A stretch of 64,000 nucleotides of DNA from Bacteroidota bacterium (GCA_016718805.1 JADKCP010000003.1:558001-622000), one strand, 5' to 3'; shown: positions 25,678 to 34,372, numbered from the stretch's first letter. Made by a program: numbers and translations. Notes: generated from the sequence alone by a model not told the origin.

Positions 25678-25927
25678 ATGCCTACGGTGCTTTATATTTT
25701 AGGTTGGAGATTTTTCTTTTTATTCGAATGAAGGAAATGAACCTATTCATATTCATGCTGAAAAGGGCGATATGGAATGTAAATTTTGGATTTTAGTAGA
25801 GGAGGTTGAAATTAAAGAAGAATTCTCACATAACTTAAATCCATCAGCTAAAAGAGAAGTTAAAAAAATCATTTATCAACATTTCGATCTTATTGTTGAG
25901 TCGTGGAATACATACTTTAAAAAATAA
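25678..25927 (+). pseudogene. DUF4160 protein gene, frameshifted in a T run
   Basis: Starts MPTVLYILGWRFFF, then stops at FE. Removing one T from the five-T run at 25717-25721 continues as YSNEGNEPIHIHAEKGDMEC and on to a normal end (SWNTYFKK) at 25927, about 82 residues, the usual size of DUF4160. The IHIHAEKGD core with its two His is intact. Three bases separate it from the DUF2442 gene. The pair DUF4160-DUF2442 is common in bacteria and archaea and is regarded as toxin-antitoxin-like; I infer the same here. A TATATTTG element at 25664-25671 lies so close to the ATG that a transcript would be almost leaderless. The shift may be an assembly error. Confidence 0.75.
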
Positions 25928-25930
25928 GGG

Positions 25931-26158
25931 ATGATAATTATACATACTATTAAAGATATTAGCTTTTCAGGCAACTTGCTGATACTTAAGATTGATGAAA
26001 AGGTGATTCAGTTAAGCCTTGATAAATTATCACCCAAACTTATGGCTGCTAATGAAATGCAGCGTAGTTTTTATAAAGTATCTCCTTCAGGTTATGGAAT
26101 TCATTGGCCTTTGATTGATGAAGATATTTCAGTTGAAGCAATTCTTAAACAAAATTAA
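25931..26158 (+). CDS. DUF2442 family protein, partner of the DUF4160 gene
   Basis: 75-residue beta-rich protein. The C-terminal YGIHWPLIDEDISVEAIL is the family hallmark (GxxxxWP.xDEDxS...L), and the LSLDKLSPKL segment fits the middle of the domain. Lies 3 bases behind DUF4160, its usual partner, which implies co-expression and a shared complex. Likely the smaller, DNA- or partner-binding half of a two-gene module; which one is the toxin is not known to me. Intact, unlike its partner as read. Confidence 0.8.
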   Translation: MIIIHTIKDISFSGNLLILKIDEKVIQLSLDKLSPKLMAANEMQRSFYKVSPSGYGIHWPLIDEDISVEAILKQN

Positions 26159-26221
26159 TTTTTATTCAAGGTTGTGGCTTTTAGTCAATAATCAAATAAG
26201 TTTTAGTACGAGAGTGGTTCC

Positions 26222-27001
26222 TCACTTTTCTATAATTTCTGCAAGGAACTTTCCGATTCGCTCTTTGTTTGAATTTAAATTTGAAAATTGCTTGTCACAA
26301 ACATCACTAAACCTTGCAAGAACTTTTCGATTGATTGTTTCCTGGTCTTCAAATATTGACACAGAGCGAAAATTGCTATTCCATTTTTCGTGTTGATACA
26401 AACTTATAGTTGCAGAGTTGCATTTGTCATCACCATTAATTGCAAAAATGTACAATGGTTTAGCCATACCATTTAGCTTACAATCCACACTATAAAGCTC
26501 TTTCGGGTCATTCTTTTTATCATGGTAATTAAATTCAATTCTATCTTTTGGAGTATGTTCCATTATGAAAGTTTTGAAGTCCTCCCAAAAAGTTGAACGA
26601 ACATTTTCACGGCTTAAATAAGTAACATCAGTTATTTTGATTAGTCCTTGAATGTAGTTGTAAAAAATATTGCCACTGTTTTCTGGGTTTAACAAAGCAG
26701 TCAGAACACCTTTTGTTTCAGTAATACCAAAATTTGAAATTGCGTTGCTGACAATTTTTGCTCGCTTGTCTTTCTCCAATGACCTTACATCCATAATGTA
26801 ACTCAGATGCATGTATGTATGTCCTTCGTCTGAAAGTATCCAGTTGTTTCCGACCTTTTTGAGAACAATAGCGAAATGATCACCATCATCAAATTGAAAG
26901 GGGGTGAAGACACGAAATCTGTCTACGCCTTCTGCAACAAGACGAACTTCCTTGCAAACTTTCTCTTTGAAATTATTCTCTATGGTGCTTTTTATGTCCA
27001 T
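26222..27001 (-). CDS. DUF1828/DUF1829 family protein, second gene of a two-gene cassette
   Basis: 259 residues, cytosolic. The N-terminal 15-90 contains RVFTPFQFDDGDHFAIVLK and WILSDEGHTYMHLS, the DUF1828 pattern (TPF...DGD ... DEG.T). The C-terminal half (about 140-250) has a DUF1829-like arrangement, with LYIFAINGDDKCNSATISL. The function of these domains is unestablished; they occur in mobile and phage-linked regions, which fits the position beside a tRNA and a toxin-antitoxin-like pair. Its ATG follows the stop of the preceding gene with no bases in between (TAA-ATG), so translation is coupled. No transmembrane segment. The gene is transcribed against the DUF2442 gene. Confidence 0.7.
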   Translation of the reverse strand: MDIKSTIENNFKEKVCKEVRLVAEGVDRFRVFTPFQFDDGDHFAIVLKKVGNNWILSDEGHTYMHLSYIMDVRSLEKDKRAKIVSNAISNFGITETKGVLTALLNPENSGNIFYNYIQGLIKITDVTYLSRENVRSTFWEDFKTFIMEHTPKDRIEFNYHDKKNDPKELYSVDCKLNGMAKPLYIFAINGDDKCNSATISLYQHEKWNSNFRSVSIFEDQETINRKVLARFSDVCDKQFSNLNSNKERIGKFLAEIIEK

Positions 27002-27487
27002 TTAGTTTTGGGTGAATAAGTTCCCTTGTAAATCGTTTGAAATAATATTACAGTCTGAAACAAGACAGTCAATTGCTCCATGAAGGTCTGAATATCTATC
27101 AGTTATTTCAGCATAATATTCTTCTCTTGGACCAGCCTCTTGGTATCGAGCAGTTGCTATATGAATATGGAAATCATAAAACACAGGTTCTTTTTCAATT
27201 TTGTTTCTGTGTTCATGGCTTTTTCCATTGTATCTCCTTAAAAGAAATACATCTGTTTTCTTAGCTGGAATAAAACCTAAAATTGCTGAAAAATCTAGAG
27301 GGTTTTCAATACTTTGACGAATGATAATCTTAAATGCGCTACTATCGAGTCTTTCAACAACTAAATCAAATTCTTTATGTCCTTTTTTTTCTTTTAGCTT
27401 TCTACCAAAATCAGCTATTGGTTGGTCAATGCGCTTCTCCTCCTTAATTAATGCATCAATCTCTATATCTGTTAAAAAGAATTCCAT
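27002..27487 (-). CDS. Uncharacterised protein coupled to the DUF1828 gene
   Basis: 161 residues, soluble and charged. The N-terminal half is helical (LTDIEIDALIKEEKRI); the C-terminal half contains VFYDFHIHIATARYQ, with two His two residues apart, and EEYYAEITDRYSDL, giving a His-x-His ... Glu/Asp set that could bind a metal or form an active site. It resembles proteins filed as DUF6978, but I am not sure. Directly abuts the DUF1828 gene, so the two probably form a functional unit. Start is well placed, with no competing upstream Met. Confidence 0.6.
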   Translation of the reverse strand: MEFFLTDIEIDALIKEEKRIDQPIADFGRKLKEKKGHKEFDLVVERLDSSAFKIIIRQSIENPLDFSAILGFIPAKKTDVFLLRRYNGKSHEHRNKIEKEPVFYDFHIHIATARYQEAGPREEYYAEITDRYSDLHGAIDCLVSDCNIISNDLQGNLFTQN

Positions 27488-27883
27488 ATTACAATTATAC
27501 GTTGATTTTTTGTAATTTTCATTTGAGATTTTATGAAAATTATCAGTTGGTTAATGTTGGCAAAAATTTTCTATCAAGCAGCCCATCATACTAACTCTGT
27601 CGCGCCCCAGTACCCACGAATCCACAATGGCGCGCGCTTTTAGTGAGTAACCAAACAGATTTAATATTCATTCTTAGTGTATTATTAGCAAGCACAGTAA
27701 GGCTCATACTTGCAAGCGCGTGTACCACCTTTTTTAAATAAGTTTCACACAGATACAGGGACATCGCTTAAACCACTACTTTTCTTAATTACCAATTCTG
27801 TCATAAAAAAACTTAGTTTGTAATTATGCAAATTATTTAAATTCATCTATTTTTAAACTCCGTAATTATTAAAATCTAAAGCC
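27488..27883. other. Intergenic stretch with a degenerate GC-rich hairpin
   Basis: About 400 bases without a gene. At 27601-27634 CGCGCC and GGCGCG flank a 22-base loop, a worn copy of the dispersed hairpin family seen best at 39669-39720. The rest is AT-rich. No clear TAnnTTTG before the gene at 27884; TATTTTTA occurs 35 bases ahead. Confidence 0.45.
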
Positions 27884-29983
27884 TTGAAACTAAATACCAT
27901 TTTCACATTTTGCCTTCTTTGTCTTTCCTTAATTAATAAAGCACAAATGCCCTATCTCGTAAAAGACATTGAGCCGGGAACTGCAGCCGGCTTGCCTACG
28001 GGAATAACTCCTTATAATTATAATGGTGTTTTTGTTTTTGTCGCCTTTAATACCACAACTGGCGATGAACTTTGGCGAACTGATGGTACCAACGCTGGAA
28101 CTTATTTAATTCATGATATTAATCCGGGAACAGCCTCTAGTTTTCCGGCTGGTTTTTTTGAGTTTAATGGAGAGCTGTTTTTTATTGCCACTACAGCGAG
28201 TAATGGAAAGGAACTCTGGAAAACCAATGGTACAAGTGCAGGTACCGTGCTGGTAAAAGATATTTTAGTGGGCAGCAGCAGTGGAGTAGCTACTTTTAGT
28301 GTTGTATGGCAACACAATTCCTCCTTTTATTTTAGAGCAAGCAGCACTGCAACCACAAATATTGAGCTTTGGAAAAGTGATGGAACAACTTCAGGAACAG
28401 GCTTGGTGAAGGATATTTATCCCGGTACAACGGGAAGTTACCCTACCGGTTTTGTTGAATTCAACAATGAACTTTATTTCGGAGCAACGAATAACACAAA
28501 TGGCGAAGAATTATGGAAAACAGATGGTACAACAGCCGGTACGCTATTAGTTAAAGATATTTATGCAGGTACTTCGGATGGTGTAACCAACTTTATTTCA
28601 AGATGGCAAAAAAATGGACTCCTGTATTTTATCGCAACAAGTGCTTCCACTTCTGATACTGAATTATGGAAAACAGATGGAACAACAGCAGGAACTACGA
28701 AATTAAAGGATATCACACCTGGTGCTCAAGGCAGCAGTCCAACCGCATTTTTCGAATTCAACAATGAACTTTTTTTCACTGCAAATGACGGAGCAATTGG
28801 AAGGGAATTATACAAAACAGATGGAACTACAGCTGGAACTGTACTTGTAAAAAATATTAATCCTTCGGCTACTAGCGGTTTAGCCACTTTTAATGTTTAC
28901 TGGATTCACAATGGTTTTTTCTATTTTATAGCTGAAAGCATTTCAAATGATTTTGAGCTTTGGAAAAGTGATGGAACAACAGCAGGTACAACTAAATTAA
29001 AAGATATAAATCCCGGTTCAACCGGATCAAATTGTAGTGACTTTTATGAATTCAACAATGAACTTTATTTTTCAGCCAATAATGGAAGTATTGGTAAGGA
29101 ACTATGGAAAACCGATGGAACAACTGCCGGTACAGTTCTCGTAAAAGATATTTTTGCCGGAGTTGATAATGGTCTTGTTAATTTAAACCCAATTTGGGTG
29201 CACAATGGATTTTTCTTTTTCGCAGCTAGAGATATAAATGTGAGCAATCTTGAAATCTGGAAAAGTGACGGAACTACCGCAGGTACTACTAAACTAAAGG
29301 ACATATACCCAGGAAATACAAGCAGCGCAGCAACTGATTTTTATGAATTCAATAATCAACTTTATTTTGCTGCCAATGATGGAGTAAATGGAAAAGAATT
29401 TTGGAAAACTGATGGAACAACTGCCGGAACAGTAATGGTAAAAGATATTTTTTCAGGTGCAGTTTCAAACGAATCCAAACCTGAGTTTTTTGCTACCTAT
29501 AACGGATACATGTACTTTACAGCTGCCACTTACGGAAACCTTGATCGTGAAATTTGGAAAAGCGATGGTACTAACGCAGGTACAAGTTTAGTTATGGATA
29601 TATATGCCGGATTAACTGGTTCAAATCCTTTTACATTTAACATTTTGAACAATACCTATTTATTGTTTTGTGCAAATAGCAATGGTTTAGGAAGAGAATT
29701 ATGGGCCTTTAATATGGCCGGTATTGCGAACGAAGTAAATGCTGCTTCTGAATCGCTTAATTTGTCTGTTTTCCCAAATCCTGCTAAAGATGTATTAAAC
29801 ATTAGCGCTTCAGAAAGTGGATTAACAATACAGATTTATGATATTAATGCAAGACTAATCACTGAAATTATTTCAGACCAAAACACTACGCAACTTAATG
29901 TTAGTGATTATCCTGCAGGATTGTATTACTTACGCTGCCAAAATAAAAGTACTAGTATAAGTCGCAAAATCATTGTGGAATAA
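27884..29983 (+). CDS. ELWxxDGT-repeat T9SS cargo protein (predicted beta-propeller)
   Basis: 699 residues from a TTG start; signal peptide ends INKAQ. Eleven repeats of about 50 residues follow the pattern [E][LIF][WY]K[TS]DGT.AGT..[VL]KDI, each ending with a beta-strand such as FNNELYF. Repeats alternate between KTDGTTAGTVLVKDI and KSDGTTAGTTKLKDI types, suggesting duplication in pairs of about 100 residues. The region of repeats is at about 50-600. T9SS domain at 620-699 (VFPNPAKDVLNI ... GLYYLRCQ). The family's fold is a repeat beta-propeller; binding function inferred, ligand unknown. Near-identical repeats at the DNA level could allow copy-number change. Confidence 0.85.
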   Translation: MKLNTIFTFCLLCLSLINKAQMPYLVKDIEPGTAAGLPTGITPYNYNGVFVFVAFNTTTGDELWRTDGTNAGTYLIHDINPGTASSFPAGFFEFNGELFFIATTASNGKELWKTNGTSAGTVLVKDILVGSSSGVATFSVVWQHNSSFYFRASSTATTNIELWKSDGTTSGTGLVKDIYPGTTGSYPTGFVEFNNELYFGATNNTNGEELWKTDGTTAGTLLVKDIYAGTSDGVTNFISRWQKNGLLYFIATSASTSDTELWKTDGTTAGTTKLKDITPGAQGSSPTAFFEFNNELFFTANDGAIGRELYKTDGTTAGTVLVKNINPSATSGLATFNVYWIHNGFFYFIAESISNDFELWKSDGTTAGTTKLKDINPGSTGSNCSDFYEFNNELYFSANNGSIGKELWKTDGTTAGTVLVKDIFAGVDNGLVNLNPIWVHNGFFFFAARDINVSNLEIWKSDGTTAGTTKLKDIYPGNTSSAATDFYEFNNQLYFAANDGVNGKEFWKTDGTTAGTVMVKDIFSGAVSNESKPEFFATYNGYMYFTAATYGNLDREIWKSDGTNAGTSLVMDIYAGLTGSNPFTFNILNNTYLLFCANSNGLGRELWAFNMAGIANEVNAASESLNLSVFPNPAKDVLNISASESGLTIQIYDINARLITEIISDQNTTQLNVSDYPAGLYYLRCQNKSTSISRKIIVE
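28070..29700 (+). repeat. Tandem coding repeats of the ELWxxDGT protein
   Basis: Eleven units of about 150 bases; the segment coding DGTTAGT recurs with few changes. Higher-order period of about 300 bases (two units). Confidence 0.75.
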
Positions 29984-30034
29984 GCTTGCTGCACTAGTAT
30001 ATTAGTCAAAACTAGCTTATACTTTCAAAGCACA

Positions 30035-30048
30035 CACTGGCGCGAGTG
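30035..30048. repeat. Half copy of the GCGCGAG hairpin repeat
   Basis: ACTGGCGCGAGTGA, identical to 39707-39720. It lies in the convergent gap between the ELWxxDGT gene and the MerR gene. Confidence 0.6.
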
Positions 30049-30074
30049 AGAGCACTTATTCATCAAAAATTCCA

Positions 30075-30956
30075 CTAAATCAACTTAAGCAATTCCTGGA
30101 ATCCTTTGAAAAGGCTGATTGATGGAGGTAGTTTTTTCTTACGTTCAAATACTGCTCTTCCCGATAGCAGTATTGTTCTTTTGGGTTTGAGCGAAGCTAA
30201 TGTGTTTATGAGCGAATCAAGCAATCCTTTGTGGGGTGGTGCGGTAATTACTGAAAGTAAGATGTCGGGTTTAACTATTTCGCTTACTCTAACCAAGGTA
30301 TCGGTTGGAACACTTTGACCTAAATAAACTATTTTATAATTGCGCATCTTCAAAGCATAAGCGTAAAATAAAAGACTCAGTTCATGCAATTCATTCTCGG
30401 GCAGAAATAATAGGACAGTTCCTTTGCTTTTTTTGCTGCTTTGCTTGATACTGTCAATAGCCACAATTATTTTTTGCCTAACGATGTTGCTAACAAAATG
30501 TTCCTGGGCAGGATTAATGCTGCCGGTTTGCCACATAGTACCGATGCGAATAAAAAAAGGAACCACTACCTTTTGTATGCAATCTTCAAAGCCAATGTTT
30601 GAAACGCAGTCTGAAAATGTTTTATCAAAACTCGCCTCATTTAAGTCTATCATACTCATAATGAACTTATCAATATGCTCTTCATAGGAAGTGGAGGCAT
30701 TTGTTATTTCAGAAACTTTAGCAGCAATTTGTGCTTCGTTTAAAGCGGCTATCTTCGATATTTTAAAGCCGCTTTTGTTGAGCATACTAATATTTAGAAT
30801 GCGTTTTAAATCGTTGTTGGTATAAAAGCGAATGTTGGTATCGGTGCGCTCGGGTTCAAAAAGCGCATACCTTTTTTCCCAGATGCGAAGCGTATGAGCT
30901 TTAATTCCGGATAGTTTTTCTAAATCCTTTATGGAATAATTGGCAGAGAATTTCAT
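30075..30956 (-). CDS. MerR-family regulator with B12-binding domain (CarH/LitR type)
   Basis: 293 residues. N-terminal winged helix of the MerR family (YSIKDLEKLSGIKAHTLRIWEKRY, residues 7-30), then a helical cap and a cobalamin-binding fold. The CarH light-sensor motif W-x9-EH is exact: W142 and E152-H153 (WQTGSINPAQEH). The lower-ligand His motif appears as ELHELS with H191. In CarH/LitR proteins, adenosylcobalamin makes a DNA-binding tetramer that light breaks, turning on pigment genes; by motif this one should be a B12 photoreceptor repressor, but the final Gly of the usual ExHxxG is Ser here. No carotenoid gene is in the window. An 11-base palindrome at its own promoter suggests self-repression. 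Confidence 0.85.
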   Translation of the reverse strand: MKFSANYSIKDLEKLSGIKAHTLRIWEKRYALFEPERTDTNIRFYTNNDLKRILNISMLNKSGFKISKIAALNEAQIAAKVSEITNASTSYEEHIDKFIMSMIDLNEASFDKTFSDCVSNIGFEDCIQKVVVPFFIRIGTMWQTGSINPAQEHFVSNIVRQKIIVAIDSIKQSSKKSKGTVLLFLPENELHELSLLFYAYALKMRNYKIVYLGQSVPTDTLVRVSEIVKPDILLSVITAPPHKGLLDSLINTLASLKPKRTILLSGRAVFERKKKLPPSISLFKGFQELLKLI

Positions 30957-30960
30957 TTTG

Positions 30961-31005
30961 CAAAAGTATCATTTGTTTAATAGCTTGTTCGAAGTATTAA
31001 ACAAA
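30961..31005 (-). promoter_or_regulatory. MerR promoter overlapped by an 11-base palindromic operator
   Basis: Minus strand -7 element TACTTTTG at 30961-30968, 5 bases before the start codon region. Upstream lies the perfect inverted repeat TTTGTTTAATA (30972-30982) / TATTAAACAAA (30995-31005) with a 12-base spacer, which covers the -33 region. A bound regulator would block the polymerase. Confidence 0.65.
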
Positions 31006-31346
31006 AAAACTTTCAATAATTTTTTAAACAGTAAAGATAATTCTCATCAATAGTAGTTCAATTAGAAGTTAATTGTTTTTCAACTTATAATGATATCCTA
31101 TTTCAATAAACTCCAATTCTCAGTTTTAGTTACTTCATTAAAAGTATCATAGAATCAACCAATAAAACCAATTTCATAATTGTTGTACAATTTTCTTAAA
31201 AGCTTAATAAAATGATCCTCTATCATTGTATATTAAATTGATTGTTATAATTCTCCATATAGTTTTGTTTCCCTGAGTATATATTTAATAATTTAAAGGA
31301 GACTAATAGACACTAATTAGAACATTGAATTTAAATTGAACTATCA

Positions 31347-31414
31347 TTCTTTTTGCTTGATCAAAAAGAATCAACCTGCCTGCTATTGCACAGGCCCAAG
31401 CTACTGTAGGCAGG
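31347..31414. repeat. Composite dispersed hairpin element
   Basis: TTCTTTTT (8-base loop) AAAAAGAA at 31347-31370, directly followed by CCTGCCT...AGGCAGG at 31375-31414. Elements with this look recur between genes of many Bacteroidota; here one seems to be inserted into the other. Confidence 0.5.
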
Positions 31415-31543
31415 AAAATCAAGGCTGATGATAAATTGGCTAAAATTTAAATTAATTTTTTGCAGCGCAACCCAAGCGCTCGATGATATTCACGTTCGAA
31501 TAGTTGTATTATATTCTCGCTGGAGGGTTCCTTTCACAGTGCC

Positions 31544-31577
31544 GGCGTTAAAAAATTTATTCAAATTTCTTAACGCC
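31544..31577. repeat. Hairpin GGCGTTAA / TTAACGCC
   Basis: Perfect 8-base arms, 18-base AT-rich loop, not followed by a T run, so not an obvious terminator. Confidence 0.5.
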
Positions 31578-31803
31578 AATTTCTCATAGGCCGGACATTA
31601 TCTATTAAAAAGTAATTGGAGAATAGGATGTATAAATGACTACAACTAATTATTTTGTTTGCATGCTAGCCCAATTTGCAGGAATTTTCGTCAAACGGAA
31701 AAGCAAACCTAGGTTAAAACCTTATATTTGTCAACATGATTGAGGGTAGGACCAAAGCTAAATAGCGCCAATAAAGCCACTCACAATTGTTTACAAACTG
31801 ACG

Positions 31804-32820
31804 ATGAAAACCAAAGAAACTACTTTTAGCGAAAACGATATTCGACCAAAGGATTTGCTCGAGGGGCAAAAAATTGCTGTAATGCAGGATGTGGGAATGC
31901 TTTTATCTAACGCCGATAAATTTGTACACGTTAATTGTCCTGCCTGCAGTGCCAATAAGGGCAGCAAGAAATACGAAAAATACAGTTTTACCTATCTCGA
32001 ATGCAGCGATTGTAAAACAGTTTATACCAGTCCACGCCCAACAGCAGCCTTACTTGGCGAATTTTATTCAAATTCAGTCAATTATGCTTATTGGAATAAA
32101 TATATTTTTCCGGCTTCTGAAAGTACACGCCGTCAAAAAATTGTTGTGCCCCGTGTGGATCGTATTTTAGACTATTGTAAAAAATATGCTTCTCCAACCA
32201 ACTCAATTTTAGAAGTAGGTGCAGGCTTTGGTACTTTTTGCGAAGAAATGGCCTGTCGCAAGGTTTTTAATCGCATTGTAGCTGTTGAGCCATCACCAAC
32301 CCTTGCGCAAACTTGCCGCAGTCGTGGTGTTGAAACCATTGAATTACCTATTGAAAAAGTAGCACTCAAGGAAGATGAAAAATTTGATGTGGTAGTAAAT
32401 TTTGAAGTGATTGAACATTTATTTTCGCCCCGCGATTTTATTCAGCAATGCAAACGACAAATGAAACCGGGAGCATTGTTTGTAGTGAGTTGCCCCAATG
32501 CACAGGGCTTTGATGTAATTACCTTAAAAGAAAAAAGCAATACCATCGACCACGAACACGTAAATTACTTTACCCCACATTCAATTGATTTATTGTTTAA
32601 AGCCAATGGATTTGAAGTATTAGAAGTACTTACTCCGGGAGTGTTAGATGCCGACATCGTACGCAACACCATTTTAGCCGGTGATTTTAGTGTAGACGAT
32701 GAACCTTTTTTAAAGCAAGTTTTGATTGATGAATGGGAGACTAAAGGAAAGGCATTTCAAGAGTTTTTAACTGCCAATAAGTTGTCGAGTAACCTTTGGA
32801 TTATTGCAAAAAACAAATAG
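31804..32820 (+). CDS. Class I SAM-dependent methyltransferase with zinc-ribbon N-terminus
   Basis: 338 residues. Residues of about 45-75 form a four-Cys ribbon (CPACS ... LECSDC) typical of a group of sugar methyltransferases; the methyltransferase core is at about 135-260 with the SAM loop LEVGAGFGTF, the acidic VAVEPS and NFEVIEHL. Probably methylates a sugar of the surface polysaccharide. First gene of the polysaccharide region, followed after 75 bases by the flippase. Confidence 0.82.
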   Translation: MKTKETTFSENDIRPKDLLEGQKIAVMQDVGMLLSNADKFVHVNCPACSANKGSKKYEKYSFTYLECSDCKTVYTSPRPTAALLGEFYSNSVNYAYWNKYIFPASESTRRQKIVVPRVDRILDYCKKYASPTNSILEVGAGFGTFCEEMACRKVFNRIVAVEPSPTLAQTCRSRGVETIELPIEKVALKEDEKFDVVVNFEVIEHLFSPRDFIQQCKRQMKPGALFVVSCPNAQGFDVITLKEKSNTIDHEHVNYFTPHSIDLLFKANGFEVLEVLTPGVLDADIVRNTILAGDFSVDDEPFLKQVLIDEWETKGKAFQEFLTANKLSSNLWIIAKNK

Positions 32821-32895
32821 GATGAAGTGCATCGATTCGAAGATAACGGAAATAAAAATGTCATTTACAGCGCTTTAATTTTTTAGAAAAAGGCA

Positions 32896-34371
32896 TTGGT
32901 AAATTTTAGGCAAATACTTAAATCAAGTTCAATCTACACTGTGCTAGCATTTTTGCCAACTGCTTCGCGCATTTTGTTGCTTCCTGTTTACCTTCATTAT
33001 CTTGCCCCCGAAGAATTTGCCATCATAGGTTTAAATACCTTAATAGCTTCACTCCTGCCTTTGTTTATGACCCTCGGTTTGGAAGCAGCCTTTATTCGCT
33101 ATTTTTTTGAATACAAAAGCAACGAAAAAATTCTGCGCAGTTATTTTTCAACCATCGCCTTAAGTATTTTCCTAATTTCATTGCTGATAGGGCTTTTGGT
33201 AACAGCTTTTGGAAATCCTTTGTTTCATTTTGCATTTAAAAATCCATATTTCACTTTTTTCCCTTTTGGGATAAGTGCTGTTTTGTTTTCGATTGTTGCT
33301 TCCCAAAACTTGCTTGTTTACGCTTATTACCGAAACATGCAAAATGTGAAGTCATACACAGCTTTTGCGCTTTCCATTTTTCTTTCTTCTACCATCGCTG
33401 AAGCAGCTGCTATCGTAGTTTTTAAAACCGGTGCTGAAGGAGTAATTTGGACTAAGCTCATAGCAACTGCGCTTATTTCAATGGTTGCTTGGTTCACTCT
33501 TTTTAGAAAAACAGGTATTAGTTTCGACAAACGATTTTTACCTTCTTCCTTAAAATATGCTTTACCCATGTTGCCCTATTCTTTGTCGGCATTGGTATTC
33601 ACGAGTTTCGACAGAGTGATGATTGAGAATAGATTTAATCTAGCTTCCTTGGCGGTTTACAATTTATCGGCTGCCATAGCCAATATTACAGATTCAATCT
33701 TGTTTGCCATACAGAGTGCCACTTATCCAACAGTGTATGCCATGCTAAAAAAAGACCCGAATCAAAACAGTGAAGAAATAAGTAAAACCTATCGAATCAT
33801 TGGATTGGCCGTGCTTCTAATTATTTGCATTTTGGTTGCGCTCAGCCCGTTCGCAGTAATTAATTTTTTAAAACCAGTGTATGTTCAATCGCTCAGCATT
33901 ATTCCTATTTTGTTGATGGCTTATTTTTTTCGTTACCTCTACATTGTTTTTGTTGAGCCACTTTTCTTTTTTAAAGACACAAAAAAACTTCCTTGGCTCA
34001 ATATCATTGCCGGTGCTACAACGATTGCAGGGAATTTTATTTTACTTCCCTATTTTGGATTAATAGGTTCGGCCATGACAACTATTTTGGCTCGACTACT
34101 CCAGTTATCGCTTACCTTATATTGGTACAAAAGAGTATCCAACATACGTTTCAAATTGGGATATTTATTTCCGGTTATGGTCATTCTTGGCATCGCCTTA
34201 TTGCTTGCAAGCTATGTAAATACTGTATTCCCTAATGTTCATTGGTTGGTATATTTCGTAAACACAGTTCCGCTCATCCTACTTGGATTCTTTGTTATTT
34301 TTTATTTGTTTGAAGGAAATTTGAAGCCGCTTTTCAAATTTAATTTTCAACCGATTCGTCACCGCGTGTAA
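32896..34371 (+). CDS. Polysaccharide flippase, Wzx/MATE type
   Basis: 491-residue integral membrane protein with 12-14 hydrophobic segments and no soluble domain. The N-terminus SSSIYTVLAFLPTASRILLLPVYLHYL and the FDRVMIENRF loop are typical of Wzx-like exporters, which move lipid-linked repeat units across the inner membrane. TTG start, without a better Met nearby. One base (TAA-A-ATG) separates it from the next gene, so both are coupled. Substrate unknown. Confidence 0.85.
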   Translation: MVNFRQILKSSSIYTVLAFLPTASRILLLPVYLHYLAPEEFAIIGLNTLIASLLPLFMTLGLEAAFIRYFFEYKSNEKILRSYFSTIALSIFLISLLIGLLVTAFGNPLFHFAFKNPYFTFFPFGISAVLFSIVASQNLLVYAYYRNMQNVKSYTAFALSIFLSSTIAEAAAIVVFKTGAEGVIWTKLIATALISMVAWFTLFRKTGISFDKRFLPSSLKYALPMLPYSLSALVFTSFDRVMIENRFNLASLAVYNLSAAIANITDSILFAIQSATYPTVYAMLKKDPNQNSEEISKTYRIIGLAVLLIICILVALSPFAVINFLKPVYVQSLSIIPILLMAYFFRYLYIVFVEPLFFFKDTKKLPWLNIIAGATTIAGNFILLPYFGLIGSAMTTILARLLQLSLTLYWYKRVSNIRFKLGYLFPVMVILGIALLLASYVNTVFPNVHWLVYFVNTVPLILLGFFVIFYLFEGNLKPLFKFNFQPIRHRV

Positions 34372-34372
34372 A

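Larger units (their letters stand above)
30957..31803. other. Gene-free regulatory and repeat-rich stretch
   Basis: About 850 bases. The left end holds the MerR promoter and palindrome. The middle, 31347-31577, holds three hairpins: TTCTTTTT/AAAAAGAA (31347-31370), CCTGCCT/AGGCAGG (31375-31414) and GGCGTTAA/TTAACGCC (31544-31577). A TATATTTG at 31723-31730 may start the polysaccharide gene at 31804. No protein-coding remains recognised. Confidence 0.6.

Noticed and set aside
25519..27700. Attachment-site duplicate of the tRNA-Asp 3' end
   Set aside because: I looked for the GTCCGGACC end downstream and found no second copy in the window.
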